NCBI GenBank assembly: GCA_964017235.1
Contig: OZ024933.1
Span: forward strand, 6,885,962 to 6,949,961
Reading direction: 5' to 3'
DNA: 64,000 nt
Source of the DNA: Sabellastarte sp. h YS-2021
Taxonomy: Eukaryota; Annelida; Polychaeta; Sabellida; Sabellidae
The notes below the pieces were generated by a model, which made no database searches, was not told the DNA's origin, and saw nothing but the letters and a program-made list of their open reading frames with translations. A program made the position numbers and the translations under genes. The first letter of the stretch is position 1, and the number at the start of each line of letters is the position of its first letter. Positions 1 through 12,504 of the stretch are shown in pieces.

Positions 1-3000
1 TCTCACTTCTAACGTGACACTAAGAAGCCAGATAGGTTCTGGTTCCCTCTAGAATTCCTTACATAGCCTGATCAGTTAACATATTTGAAGTACGAGTTGC
101 TTAGTAAAAGTTCTTAGTCTATTACTGTGATACTGTTGTGCCAGTTACTATATGAGTATATGTGTTGGCACTAGTTGCCTTTTGTTTTATTGTCTTATGG
201 TACTTTTTAAAATCTTTCAAATTATTGAAAATATTAAAGTTTTACCTTTGTACATACTTGCATCATCCCTCTGACCTCTGACCTTCACCTTGACCTTAAT
301 CACCTATTTGGGAAGCCGAGGGGAATCCAGTCATGGTTGTATTTTAACTTAAAACAAAGATACATATTGACTTTTAGGGGATCAAAGCGAAGAGGTTAGA
401 AATAGCATAAACTGGACAAGGAGAATTACGAATTCGTACAGTAATCACCTTGATCTGGTTACTACTATGCATTGTTTTTTTGAGAATTATTATTATTTTT
501 TATTATTATTATTTTGTCTGGTTTAAAAACTACATCAGGTCTTAAAGGTGAGAAGGTAGCAACACCATGTGAAACTAAAATACATACGTAAGAAATAAAT
601 GAAACTGAGCAGATAAAGGGCTTTATACACCTGGCCTATATACATGTAATCACACATTTCTGCAATTCTAACCAATTATGGTATATTTGAGTTTAACATT
701 AAAGGGGGCATGTAACTGAATAACTCTCTGATATAACTTTAATCTACAATCAGAAAAAACACACAACATCCAGACCAAAAATTAAAAAAAGATTATTAGG
801 CTGACAGATAATTTGCCATCTGGGTATGCTTAACTCCAATGAACTGTAGATAATCAAGGAAACAGAACAGGCTGAATATATTCACATGGTGCAAGTTCCA
901 GTGCCACAAAAGCCACGGAGGTTTTGAACATAGCCCCATAAGCCTTTTCGGTTGACTCTCAAATGCCCTCTGAGTCTCAACCTCTGACAATTCGAGGGGG
1001 TTATATACCATCTTGACAGGAGATCAGCTACAGGGTTGTGTTTACCTGCACACATAAATACATTTCTGGTGTATTTAGCTAAACTTTGATCATGTGCCCT
1101 TCCATTATTTAAAAGAGACACAATTTACTGATTATCACAATTAACTCAGTTTGGCCAGTCCATGAATTGTGCCAAGCTTTTAAAGCAACAATATGTTAAT
1201 CATCTCAAGTTGTGCAATGTTTTTTTCTTGCTAACTGGTAGGTAGGGCCATGACATATACCTGTGAATCATTAACGGCACCAAGTCCTGAAGAGCAAGCG
1301 TCCAAATATACAGTTTTACTAGAGGGTGTACTGGAAAAAGGACACGCCATTAAACACAGGCAAAAATGTATTAAACCAATTATCAATTACAATTTTCTAA
1401 ACATTACAATTTGACCTCAGCAAATTAAGCATTCTATTTTATCTAACCAATTGTGACGTAATTGCTTAATACATTGTAGCTTATTTGGTGTGACATATGA
1501 CTCAATTTTATGGAAGATTGAAGACCCATGTTTGAACCTGAATGGCAGCAAAAAATCAATAAAATACTCCCCTCCAATATAAGCCTAAAAGATCCATATC
1601 ATGTGAATCTATTGGTACATGTTGAAAGGCACGAATGATATTGATTTTAAAAATGTTGAAACCTCTTCAGAAGTTAAGTAACTGATCTATTATACCATCA
1701 ATGGAGGAGTATGTTAATACAAAGTTTGTATCTAAATAAGTATCAGAAAAAACACCTGAGTTTATTGATGTGCCCAAGGGCCAGCTTAGGTCTATTATCA
1801 CCCTTCTATTATGTGAACTTGATATTGTCCTGAGACATTAACATACATGTATGCAAATAATCTAGTGGGGGTACTGAAGAAATCCCAACATGGCTCCATG
1901 AGCAACTTCCCTTTTAAAATAAAAGTCTACATGACTAGGATACTGAACAGCACTCTTGTGATTAATTTTATCACCCACAATTGGGGTTTTTCTGTTGAAA
2001 TCAAGGGGTAACCAATATTTGATTAACAATGGGAGTTACCAGTCCCAATAATCTTGGAGATAGTTAAGACTACTTATAATAATTTAATTTGGAATAAACA
2101 GTGACCTGGAGGCCCTACATAATTAGGTTTGTTCGTGGCCTTTAACCTTTCATGCAATAGCAATATATCTTTGAAAAGAGTATTACTGCATCTGTCATAT
2201 GTACAGCTCTTCAACCCATAAATAGGAATAGGACAGCTTGATTTTGGTCCAAAAATTGTTTGTTAGCTGCACTATGTTTGGGTAGATGTATTTTTCTCCC
2301 TTGAGTGCTATATTAATTTCCAAAGCATTTTTGCCACTCTCCCCCACTTCCTCAGTGTTGCATACAGTACCTGTCTTCAAGCTAACTTGTCTATTGTAGA
2401 ATTTACTTGATGGGTGGGTTTGAAAAATGCTATGGTCACTTTTTGCATCTGTATTATGCTCACACACAAATCATCCACAATTTTCATTAATTTTTTTCTG
2501 TAATTTTTCTTACCTTTGTGTCCGCCCTGCTTACCATTGTCAGTTCTTACACTATCACCCGACTGACAGTCAGTGTATCTGGCATCTCGTACACCAGAAC
2601 TAATACATTATTACTGTCAACACCATTACTGTCAAGACTTTGTAAAATGATTTGCATGGCACATGTCAGTGATACTGTCACAATACTGTACACTACTTTT
2701 ACAATGACCTACACTATGCCATTTAACCAATGTACTTTTTTCCATAAACACAATACAATAGTACAACACAGTACAATACTGTCATTACCACCTTGAGCAG
2801 TACTTTTGCTTTGGTTAATTTTGGCCCTCAGAGTTGTAGTGTTTGCACATTTTTAACAGTTTTGGATATAGGTTCCCGTGTAACCCCATTTGTGAACAAA
2901 ACATCAGGTTTTTTTATATCTACACAGAACTATCATCTTTCTGATATGCTGAACATCAAACAATTTCATATAAACATACTGTGAATTATACACATATCTA

Positions 3001-4864
3001 CGATTATGTAGAGATTTGAACCTAGGACCATTGGCCGCTGCATCTCTGCAGTGGCCTTTTAGTTTTTTTGACTAATTTTTCTTACTGCAATATTAAGTCA
3101 TATGCAAACCATCACAATCTCACAGACGTGTCTGTAAAATTGACCCGCTGTTCTATGGTTCTAGTGTAGCCTCAGTACACTGCACCCGCTTTTTCATAGA
3201 ATCCATTTTCTCCCCCTAACACCCTAAATTGACGTAAAATTTGGTCAGAAGCTAAGATGAAGGGGGTGCAACTACTTCATCAGCACTGGAAAAGAACTCA
3301 CCTGCTGTATCACGCTGATATTTCTTTCCCACTGGCCGGGGATGTTCATCTGTACATTTCGAGCAATAAAATACTTTAGGCATTTTCAAACAAATAACTG
3401 GGCAATAATAGGTAAAATCTGTAAAACGAAGTAAAATATATAAACTAAAATATAAAATATAAAGTTCAGTTCAAAACATGTATTCTCCTCGAAATTTAAA
3501 TGAGTGTGACACCAATATTACACAAAGGCTGACTTTTATACTTGGAGCCACTGAGCATTATGATCCACAATGCATCATTTTAGTCTTGTAATAGAGCTGA
3601 AAGCTTTGACCACTGGGTGGTAATGTCCCCATTAGTGGTCTTTGTCTGAAAAAAAATCTAAAATTGCATCTACCTCATAAACAGAGCAAGGCAGAGCAAT
3701 TTTTGTGAATTTTGGATTGATTTGATATAAAAACATGCATGCATAAATAAAAAAAGTTTCTTTGCTTTCATTTATCTTACTTAATCCACCTGTGTCTTAG
3801 TCTGCCATGCAAGCTAATCAACCCGCTAAATATCAGAAAAAACATCTTTAACTACAGCCAGACAAGTATAGTCTGAACCATTTGCCCCACACTCATTAGA
3901 GGTCTTCTGATGGCATAACTTTTTCTTTTTAACAAGACAAGAAACACTAGGTATTACGATACACTTTATTATATTTCCAAGTTTTGAAGCTCCCCCCCTT
4001 GGGCTTATCAACTACATCACTCTGCGCCCAATCTTAGATAAGTCCCTTCTAAGGTTCTCCAATGTGGAGTATGCTTATAGCAGATCTTAGCTGATTGCCG
4101 ATCACCTAATACCAGTTGTTGCTCCTCAGCAGATATGATACTAACCCTGAGTTGAATTTCAGTGTATATGGTACTATACCTTTCAGTCCTTTATGTGTAA
4201 AAAGTAGCACGTGTTTTCTGGCTGGTAAAGCCTTTAAGCCCTTATCTTAGACCTTTTAAATGATGCACTACTCGGCTAGGGTTTGGGTCGATGGTGTGTC
4301 ACCTATATCCGCACCTGTGTAGATGTCCCTTTTCCCTCTCTTTTTTGTGCTTAACTTTTACAGTGGGAGTGTTTGCTTTTTAGATTTTCGCATCTTACAC
4401 TCCCAGTAAGCTGCCCTCCACAGAGTAGTTATTCTGGCACATGTCTATAAGGTAAGATATCTTAATACAATATAATTAAAATTGTAACTCTAAATTAAGT
4501 TTTTATAAGTTGATGTCTTACTTAACAGATTGGGGATTCTCACACTACTATACCTGCAGGTACACCTTACTGGTAGAATTCAATGAAAAAAAGATGTGAC
4601 ATTATCAGTAATCCTTTAGTGAATGTTAATAATAGACATTTTTCATTTTTCTTACTCCAAAATAATTTGGATATCCCTCAGTCCAATAAAACTAATGTAA
4701 ACCCAAGATTTCTACAAGAGTTTCCAGCAAATCTCTTCTTCATTAGAATGCAAACGTATAATACAGCAGAAATAGGACTGTTGATTCTTCAAACCTGTAA
4801 GGTATGTGGCGATAACAGACTGCTGTATTCCATGTTTACTGATGCAATAACCTAAAACTGATGC
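1..4864. other. AT-rich intergenic DNA, no gene recognised
   Basis: No reading frame in this stretch resembles a known protein, and the open frames are short and overlap on both strands. Visible structure is limited to simple repeats: a TTATT-type run near 485-515, a cluster of AGGTCA-type half sites (as TGACCT) near 270-295, and a low-complexity stretch at about 2540-2790 rich in ACTGTCA and CAGTACA. I cannot assign any function. Confidence 0.6.
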
Positions 4865-6057
4865 GGGTGTTCCACTGGAGTCAGCCCTGCAACAGTTGGT
4901 TAGTTGTCCTACAGTCATAGAAAAAAAAGGTGCAGAAATGAATAGTTGGTAAACATACCCCCGACAAGATGGTACACTTCCAGACAAGACATGATGACTA
5001 AACTAAGAAGCTGTAGGATTTTTGCATGGTCAGTCGTAGAAGTTGCAAGACAAGCCCTAAACCCCTAACAGACAAGCTGCAAAGGAAACAGAGAGCCATA
5101 AAGACAAACAGACAAGCTGGGACCACTTTCCCGACTTATCATGTCAAGACTGATTGATTTTGGGGGTTGGTATCCATAGTCGAGATCCAGAATTGGGATC
5201 CATATCACACTATATTAACGCCTCATCATGTGTGTGAGAAGCCATTCTATCATCACTGCAAAGATAACAGATACACATCAAGAGGAACTGTTTGACAAGT
5301 TGAGGGTGCTTTGCTCTTTTATTGAGTTAAATATATAATTTTTCATCATGATTTCTAGATGTATAGGACAACAGAACCCAACACCTGTCCACCCAGCATC
5401 ACCACCACAGCCAGAGCCGGACCCCAAAGAAGGAGGAAGCCGCAGAATCCATGTGTTGTGCCCTGGATACTTCAGAAAGAGGAGAGAGGATACTACAGAA
5501 CACTCTTGGATCAGCAATAACATACCCGGTTACAGAAATTTCATCAAGATGCCACCTACTTTTTTCGACTCAATTGAAGAAAGAATTTAGAATCGCCTCA
5601 GACACAAATTTCAGGAAGCCACTGAAAGTTTGTTTAAAACTAGCAGTTACACTCACGCACTTGTCCACAGAAGAAAAGCTACACTTCACCACAGTAACAT
5701 TGCAGTAACATTGGAGTGTTGGCAGAACTACCATTTGTATGTCCCCAAGGTGTGCAAAGCTATCTTAGTCCAACAGAAGCAGAAGACTGGAGAAGCATTG
5801 AGGAGAAATACAGAAACAGATGGAATGTCCCACATGCTGTTAGTATACTGGATGGTGAAAATATTAAAAATATCAAGAAGCCAAAGAAGTATGGCATTGA
5901 ATATTTCAACTAAAAGGGTTAATTCTCACTGGTACTGTTTGCCCTGGTCGATGCAGACTACAAATTCCTCTGGGTGAATGTGTGGGCGAGTGGTTCCTCA
6001 TCAGATGCACAGACATTCAACTGTAGCAAGCTGAAAAGATGAATTAAGAATAACACC
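4865..6057 (+). mobile_element. PIF/Harbinger DNA transposon, 5' part (copy A)
   Basis: This is the 5' end of a Harbinger-type transposon. It begins with a GGGTGTT terminal motif at 4865. Its leader (about 4930-5200) contains phrases such as AACCCCTAACAGACAAGC that recur in inverted orientation at about 20830-21050 beside the second Harbinger copy, so the two belong to one family. A decayed transposase follows at 5348-6057. The element stops where LINE-type coding sequence begins, so it was truncated or interrupted by the LINE. No 3' terminal repeat was found. Confidence 0.6.
5348..6057 (+). pseudogene. Harbinger transposase, N-terminal and middle part, frameshifted
   Basis: The intact enzyme is a DDE-type nuclease that cuts and pastes the transposon; a separate Myb-like protein normally assists it. 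The hallmarks are spread over three frames. First comes an N-terminal region ending GYRNFIKMPP and FFDSIEERI (5348-5590). A segment resembling the family's LKLAVTLTHL helix follows in a second frame (to about 5708). A third frame holds RWNVPHAVSILDG (5716-5913), where the Asp corresponds to the first catalytic residue, then LVDADYKFLWV and SSDAQTFN up to about 6040, where the second Asp is expected. The part with the catalytic Glu is missing. Multiple frameshifts and loss of the C-terminus make it non-functional. Confidence 0.72.
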
Positions 6058-6615
6058 TTGGATTTCAACAAAGTTGACACTGAACAATATTGGAACTCTT
6101 TGACTAATTTTGATTGGGATAATTTAGTGAAGGAGGACATCAATGAAACCTGCAGATTATTCACTGATAAGATATTGCTCAGTGCTGGTGAGTTTATACC
6201 ACATAAACTTGCAACTGTGCGTGCTTATGATAAGCCATTTTACAATGGCTATTTACGTAGATTAAGACGCAAGGTAAACCGTCTTCACCACAAGGCTAAG
6301 AATACAAATACTTTAGCATCTTGGGACTACTATAGACATGAAAGAAATTTTTACTTTCGAGAGGTTTCTCGTTGTAAGAATGATTATAAAAACAAAATTT
6401 ATAAAAAACTTGATGAAGATAAGGATGGTCATGGTTCATTCTTCAAAGTAGCAAAATCTTGCTTTAAAACATCAAATTTATCCATGCCTCCAATTTTATC
6501 ATCAGATGGAAGTTTTTTGACTGATGATACAGCCAAAGCAAATGCTTTTAACACATTTTTCTCTGAAGCGAGTAAATTAACCCAGGGGCAAACACTAATA
6601 ATCAACATTGTCTAG
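6058..6615 (+). pseudogene. LINE ORF2 fragment, linker between endonuclease and reverse transcriptase
   Basis: A 185-residue open frame matches the linker between endonuclease and reverse transcriptase in jockey/CR1-like non-LTR retrotransposons. Diagnostic phrases are DKPFYNGYLRRLRRK, NRLHHKAK, a spaced Tyr/Arg-rich helix, and a closing ILSSDGSFLTDD followed by KANAFNTFF. Neither endonuclease nor reverse transcriptase catalytic motifs are present, so this is a fragment. It directly abuts the Harbinger transposase remnant in the same orientation, suggesting insertion into that element. The frame ends at a TAG just after the family-conserved part. Confidence 0.7.
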
Positions 6616-9318
6616 ACAGCCCTGAAAACCAAATTCTTTGTTCTTAAGTTTATGTTTTGGTTTACTTTTATGTTTTAACTAAATACCTATAAATGAGTTG
6701 TAAGGTTTGAAGAACTATTAGCATTGTAAGAGATCTCTGAAGAGCATAATTTACACTCTGCTTTTAAAATAGAACTAGAAGCTTCATTAATATCCTTGCT
6801 AAAGTGTGTTGACAGCTAATTAGAAAGGAATTTAAGTCACACAAAGAAGTTAATTCTGATTGGCATAATTAGCACATGAGTTATAAGATACAGTTTAAAA
6901 TAATAGAGGCAACTGTTGATACCAATCAAGAGGTAATCCCCTTAACATTTCAAAGGTTTCAAACAAAATACCAATCTCTTTCATTTGCTATACAAAGAGG
7001 TTGTTTGCAATTGGCCTCAATAAACTTACCTGTGTCATTGAAGGTGTCACTCCTGAGTAAGTACAAAGAACTTGCAATCAATTTGATAAATAAGATGTAA
7101 AAAGAAATGCAATTTAATACACAATTCTTATGTCCATTAATTCAAATATTATAAGAGTTAAAGAACAAAGAGGTGCCAATTTCCCTTTTTTAAATTTGTA
7201 ACCCCATTTTATTAAAAAAACATTTTAGCTATAAAAGAAGAAATATCATAAGAAAAATTCTTTATTAAACATTTATGGGAAAAGAAAATAATTAGAAACA
7301 GAAACAGAGGAATAAAGTACCAAATTGTTTTTTTTCCACACTCAATCTTGTTCTTTCTTGAATCATGCCTTTCTCTCCACAAATTAACAGTAACTGTTAC
7401 CTAAAAGACTTTGCAAGAAATTTATAGATGCCAGATGAAATTAATTAAAAATTAATTATGGTAATTTAATAATAAACTGTAAGTATTTATGAATTTGAAT
7501 GTAAAAATATATAGAATATTCTTAAATACAGCTTGTAAATAGTGATACATGCTAAACCTTTAAACCCAAACAATATAATGACATGCTCATTTCAAAGAAT
7601 TTTTTTTTGTGTCCAACATTGAAATAATAAATGAATGTACTATTTTGCAAACTTATGACTACATTTGAAATGAAATTTTAATGTAATAGAAAGTAATATA
7701 AAAGTAATAGACTAAATCTATTACTTTTCAATCTATTACTATTACTATTACATTCCCATCTATTACTTTTACTATTACTATTACATTTCAATCTATTACA
7801 TTTCTATTACATTTTATCGCATCTTTTACATTGACCCCATCCCTGGTGGTCAAGCACCCCTGTACAAATGTAGCCCATTGCCACTTAACTTCTGTAAAAG
7901 AGAGACACTCATTGTGGCTATGCCACAATTCATGAAAGTCTGGAGACCTAAAAAAACAACAGAAAATAGCGATTCCTAGAAGTGTGAGCCTCACTGTAGC
8001 TCACGCTAAATGATAGCTATTCAATGCCCTTATATGGTAAAAAACAAATATAACTCCGCAGCCACAGACAACATTGTCTTCCTTAAAAATATGGCAGATT
8101 GACTTTACATGTCAAAGAGATTAGGTGCTCAAAAATAGGAAGCTTCCTGTGAGTTCTGCTGTCACCCTTATCAACCCCACATGCAAGACCAAAGGCATTA
8201 TATATCAAACAGTGCTCGTAAAGTCATACAACATTGCCGAGGGGGCCTCCAGAACCAGGAAGATAAATGCATCATGTATCTTATCCTTGAGGTAAATGTT
8301 GAAATGCTGTACAGTATGCAACCACATTGTAAACATTGAGTTGCAACTTTGTAGCCAACATCCTGTGACATCTGTGTCAACATCCTTTCACCACAAGGTA
8401 CCCATTAGTGTAAACTCTATATTGATACCATGGAGGCCCCATGTGTACCTTGGTAACTTAAGTTGTACTCAGAAGTAGTTCGTTAAGTACCTAATATTAT
8501 TGAAAATGTAACTAGTTTATTAATAGTATGTTCCATTTTAAATTTGTAATGAGACACAAACAAAATGCTTAACTGTATGCTGTATATGTATAATTCAGGC
8601 TTTCTTGGAGCCCAAAGCCAGTTGAACAAGGCAGAAGCAGAATCACACAGCCACCACTGTTTTTACAGCTTTATATGCAATGGATACTGAAGACTTTTTG
8701 AGCTAGACTAGAGTATGACTAGACTGTGTTTTTATTGATTTCTTTATTACAGATTAAAGTGTTGCTGTACCTCAGAGGTCAGAAGATCCCTGGCTTGTGG
8801 AGCGTAGAAAGATGATTGAAGCTGCAGCGGTATTCAGGTTCAGCGTGGACCTGACAAAGAGAATGCTGCATCAGTGTAAGGTCACCACCAGCCTTCAGGA
8901 GAGGATGGTTGACCAATTACCAGGGATGTCTTGGCAGAATGCTCACATGAATTTCACAGAAAGCATGACTAACATCTGCAAGGGAATCCACAGTAATAAC
9001 ACACAGACAGGCACTCTCATGCTTACACTGACACCCTACAACCATACACAACTAGCCACACACAGCAACAGACACTCACACAACAGCCACAGACATTAAC
9101 ACAGTCATAGATATTCACTTACAGCAGAAATGGTAATTATGAATCTGTTGTAAAAAGAATGCACCTTTGAACTACAATTAGATGGCAAAAATAAGACATG
9201 AAAAGCACCTGAAATTTATGGAAAAAATACATAAGGACCAAATTCTGGAGTAAGAATATAATTAATATTAAAAACAAGGGAATATACTTCTTTTAAAACA
9301 TGTCAAATATTTATCATC
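6616..9318. other. Intergenic DNA, no gene recognised
   Basis: AT-rich sequence without a recognisable gene. It contains one simple-sequence block (listed separately) and a slightly less AT-rich stretch at 8735-9100 with a 100-residue open frame that resembles nothing I know and ends in a low-complexity His/Thr/Ser tail. Confidence 0.55.
7716..7815. repeat. Degenerate ATTACT/TCTATTAC minisatellite
   Basis: About 100 bp of imperfect tandem units built from TCTATTAC, TATTACTATTAC and TTTCAATCTATTAC. It is purely repetitive with no coding potential. Confidence 0.7.
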
Positions 9319-9323
9319 ATGGT
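9319..9323. repeat. Target-site duplication, left copy
   Basis: ATGGT immediately outside the LTR at 9324 matches ATGGT at 14915-14919 outside the other LTR. A 5-bp duplication is typical of Ty3/Gypsy integrase. Confidence 0.88.
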
Positions 9324-10340
9324 TGTTACGGTCACGGGCAAGCGTGGTAGCAATTACCGGTTGTCTTTAAGTTGTAACAGAAAAAAAGCAAAAAGCTTAA
9401 CTTAACAAATTTATTCAACAATTAACAATAATGATTACAGTCAACTGGTATGCTCTTAACCAAACACACTAATACAATAATAAGATCTAGTTGACCTGAC
9501 CACTGAGATTAAGAGTTAAATTTATCCGCCGTATCCAGCAATCTGTTCTGTAATCTATCCTGTGGTATATTCTGTGATCTGTCCAATGTCCTGTGGTCTG
9601 TCCTGTGATCTGTCCAATGTTCACTCACACACAGATATCTATATCCTGTGGCCTGTCCCACGCCCAACAGCACAAAAAAGGTCTTTGTCCTGCTATCCTT
9701 TATATATCCAATCACACAGAATGTCTGTCTGGAGATATTTAGAGAGTTAACACAACTGAACAGTCTGCTCCAAGATATGGACATTGTCCAAAATGCAGTA
9801 AATCCACTCTCTGTTATATGAAGGTACAATATCCAAAAATATCCAAAGTGCAATAAATCTGTCCAGACAATCTATCCAGTTCACTCCAGTAAAAGTTCAC
9901 AGCAACACAAGTTATATTATATTCCAAAACACAATAGCTCTCCTTATAGCCAGCGGATACAAAGTTCACTTGTGGTCAGATGTACATCCCTTATATACAT
10001 TCACAGATTCCTCTGGAATTGTACAGAACCAACTCAAAAGACGCTTGAGCCATCTAGGCCAAATGAGGAAGTTCTAGAAACTACTGGCAATTGGGTTTCC
10101 CCAAATCTAACATAACCACTGAGGGGGGATTTCCCCCAGTTTGTGAACAGATCAATAAACACTAAAACACAAAAATCAATAACTCCCTTACTTTAAATGT
10201 CAACACACAAAAAGAACCAACAACACAATTATCTTTTATGACAATGTATAAACATAAAGCTTAAATTAAACAATGCACTAATATAGTGCCTAATATATGT
10301 AATATACAATGTACTAATATAGTGTCCAATATATGTAACA
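9324..10340 (-). repeat. 3' LTR of the Gypsy-type element
   Basis: About 1017 bp, nearly identical by eye to 13893-14914. Differences are a few substitutions and small indels, for example around 9541-9560 versus 14110-14128. Ends form the TG...CA pair expected of LTRs. The high similarity indicates recent insertion or gene conversion. Confidence 0.92.
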
Positions 10341-10351
10341 CCTCCCCCCTT
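10341..10351 (-). promoter_or_regulatory. Polypurine tract for plus-strand priming
   Basis: Read on the minus strand, AAGGGGGGAGG lies directly against the start of the 3' LTR. This is the position and composition of a retroelement polypurine tract, the RNase H-resistant primer for second-strand synthesis. Confidence 0.85.
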
Positions 10352-10642
10352 AAAAAAAAATTTTGGAAGCCAAGGGGTTACAAAATTTTACAAGAGATTT
10401 TTACCATGTATACATACACAGGTAATAACTTTTTACAAAACATATTTATCTAAATACAAAAGTAAAATTGATACCATGTATAACTTTTATAAACTTACTA
10501 ATTACAGGCATATAAATCACACATTAAATACAGCTTCTGGACAGGGCTTATCCATGCGGACGCCATATTTTACTTTTTAAAAGTCCTGCTTATACACTGA
10601 ATTCCTATCTTTAACAGTGTTTTTATTAATAGCCATCATAAG

Positions 10643-12109
10643 CTATGTTATACCTCTTTCGAAGTATGGCTTTACCATAGTTATTTCCCACATTTGGTTT
10701 AAATGTCTGTTATCATAATTTTTAATTGTCCTGTGAAGAGTTGCTACTCTCTGGGTCACTGGGTATGATCCTAGATTTCTGGCCTGCAGTTTGTTGAGTT
10801 GGCCAGGGGATGACACTGAAATCTTGCCTCCAGGATTGAAGACACGATTCTGTAATTCCTCATCAAGCATCTTCATTTTTGACGGAGAATTTTTCAAATT
10901 TTGTTGCGCCAGCTCACAAGCCTTCTTTAACTTATTTCTGAACCTTGAGACATAATCTAACAGATTTAGACTCTCTGTGTTCTCAGATAACCAGTTTTCC
11001 TTCAACAGCTTGAGAGGACCACGGACTGAATGGCCAAAGACCAACTCAAAGGGACTAAAGCCTAAAGACTCTTGAACAGACTCTCTAACTGCAAACAACA
11101 ATAAGCTAATGCCTTCATCCCAGTCTTTTTCATTGTCTAAACAATATGTCCTAATCATATTCTTCAAAGTGGAATGGAACCTTTCAAGTGCACCTTGTGA
11201 ATCTGGGTGATAAGCACTAGATTTGATCTGTTTGGCACCTAGTTGAAATACAACCTGTTGAAATAGTCCTGACATAAAATTTGATCCTTGATCTGACTGG
11301 ATCTCTTTTGGTAAGCCAACTAAAGTAAAGAAATTAACCAGAGCTTTTGAGATTTTGGAAGCTGTTATGTTGGTCAAAGGTATGGCTTCGGGAAATCTGG
11401 TTGAAGCACACATGATGGTCAAAAGATATTGGTTTCTGGATTTAGTTTTTGGTAAGGGACCTACACAGTCAATTATCACTTTGCTAAATGGTTCCTCAAA
11501 TGCTGGAATGGGTTTGAGAGGAGCTACAGGAATTTTTTGGTTTGGCTTTCCTACCATTTGACAAATGTGACAAGTCTTGCAAAATTCTGCCACACAGTGC
11601 CGAACTTGAGGCCAATAGAAATGTTTGGTTACTTTGCTGTAAGTCTTGTTGATGCCTAAATGGCCACCCATTGGAGATTCATGAGCCAATTTTAATATCT
11701 CACTTTGGTACACTTTTGGCACAACAATCTGGTGTACTACTGACCATTCTTCAGATGCAGGGACATTTGGTGGCCTCCACTTTCGCATAAGCACACCATT
11801 TCTGACATAATAGCCTACAGGGACCTTATCTAGCTCTACTGGTGGCAAGACCAACTTGAATAAAGGAGCTAATTCAGGATCATTTTCCTGCTCTGAAATC
11901 AATTTTGATTTTGAAAGTGATACATCTTGACAGTCAATTGAGTCTTGTTTTTCAGAATCTACCCTAGCCTTGGGATCAGTATCACTACAATTCTGCACAT
12001 CATGGTCATAGTTGTTCAAGAATGTATCTGATAAATCAACTAAGACATCTGTAGATTGTTTACAATCTTTTGGTTCTTCTTGGGCCTTTTTGGCCATAGC
12101 TCGAGTCAC
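10643..12109 (-). CDS. Retrotransposon integrase (pol fragment)
   Basis: The enzyme would insert the element's DNA copy into chromosomes. The frame of about 488 residues opens with a VTRAMAKK-like linker, then a zinc-binding HHCC module (HLGINKTYSKV and CKTCHICQ). The DDE catalytic core follows: IIDCVGPLP with the first Asp, IQSDQGSNF with the second Asp, and HPDSQGALERFH with the Glu. A C-terminal GPY/F-like module ends MVKPYFER. All three catalytic residues are present. It overlaps the end of the protease frame by a few bases in another frame, next to a T/C homopolymer, and its initial codon is not ATG, so it was probably translated as part of a pol polyprotein. No reverse transcriptase follows it. 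Confidence 0.9.
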   Translation of the reverse strand: MTRAMAKKAQEEPKDCKQSTDVLVDLSDTFLNNYDHDVQNCSDTDPKARVDSEKQDSIDCQDVSLSKSKLISEQENDPELAPLFKLVLPPVELDKVPVGYYVRNGVLMRKWRPPNVPASEEWSVVHQIVVPKVYQSEILKLAHESPMGGHLGINKTYSKVTKHFYWPQVRHCVAEFCKTCHICQMVGKPNQKIPVAPLKPIPAFEEPFSKVIIDCVGPLPKTKSRNQYLLTIMCASTRFPEAIPLTNITASKISKALVNFFTLVGLPKEIQSDQGSNFMSGLFQQVVFQLGAKQIKSSAYHPDSQGALERFHSTLKNMIRTYCLDNEKDWDEGISLLLFAVRESVQESLGFSPFELVFGHSVRGPLKLLKENWLSENTESLNLLDYVSRFRNKLKKACELAQQNLKNSPSKMKMLDEELQNRVFNPGGKISVSSPGQLNKLQARNLGSYPVTQRVATLHRTIKNYDNRHLNQMWEITMVKPYFERGIT

Positions 12110-12504
12110 AGCACAGGAGGGAAAAATACCAGGAATAACCTCTTTAATTTCTCAGTGCTAACCAAAGTGATCGGCTTAGAAGTAACCTTAGGATCAGCAA
12201 CTACCTTTCCACCTGCAAGATCATTTCCCAACAACAAAGATACCCCTTTAATGGGTAAAGTGGGCCTGGTACCCACAACAACAGAACCAGTAACTAAGTC
12301 TGATACTAAGTTGACCTTATGCAAGGGAACGTTCACACAGCCTCCTTCAATACCTTGAGCAATGACACTCTCACCAGTAGATGTGCTTATACTCAATGGC
12401 AATACACCTTCTAAAAGTAAGGACTGAGTAGCTCCAGTGTCTCTTAATATCTTAATGGGGACCTGACTGGAACTACTTTCCAAGGATACAAAACCCTCAG
12501 ACAC
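12106..12504 (-). CDS. Retroviral-type aspartic protease (pol fragment)
   Basis: The frame carries the protease signature DTGATQSLLL (residues about 22-31), with the catalytic Asp in the DTGA form usual for retroelements, preceded by a beta-strand VPIKILR and followed by a flap-like glycine-rich region. It would cleave the Gag-Pol precursor. It lies in the same frame as gag upstream but is separated from it by an in-frame stop at 12559-12561. Confidence 0.82.
   Translation of the reverse strand: MSEGFVSLESSSSQVPIKILRDTGATQSLLLEGVLPLSISTSTGESVIAQGIEGGCVNVPLHKVNLVSDLVTGSVVVGTRPTLPIKGVSLLLGNDLAGGKVVADPKVTSKPITLVSTEKLKRLFLVFFPPVL

Noticed and set aside
8797..9099. 100-residue open frame as a gene
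   Set aside because: No recognisable domain, a low-complexity His/Thr tail, and no supporting context.
10643..12109. Integrase as part of a Polinton
   Set aside because: The HHCC finger, GPY/F-like end and surrounding LTRs place it in a Ty3/Gypsy element, not a Polinton.
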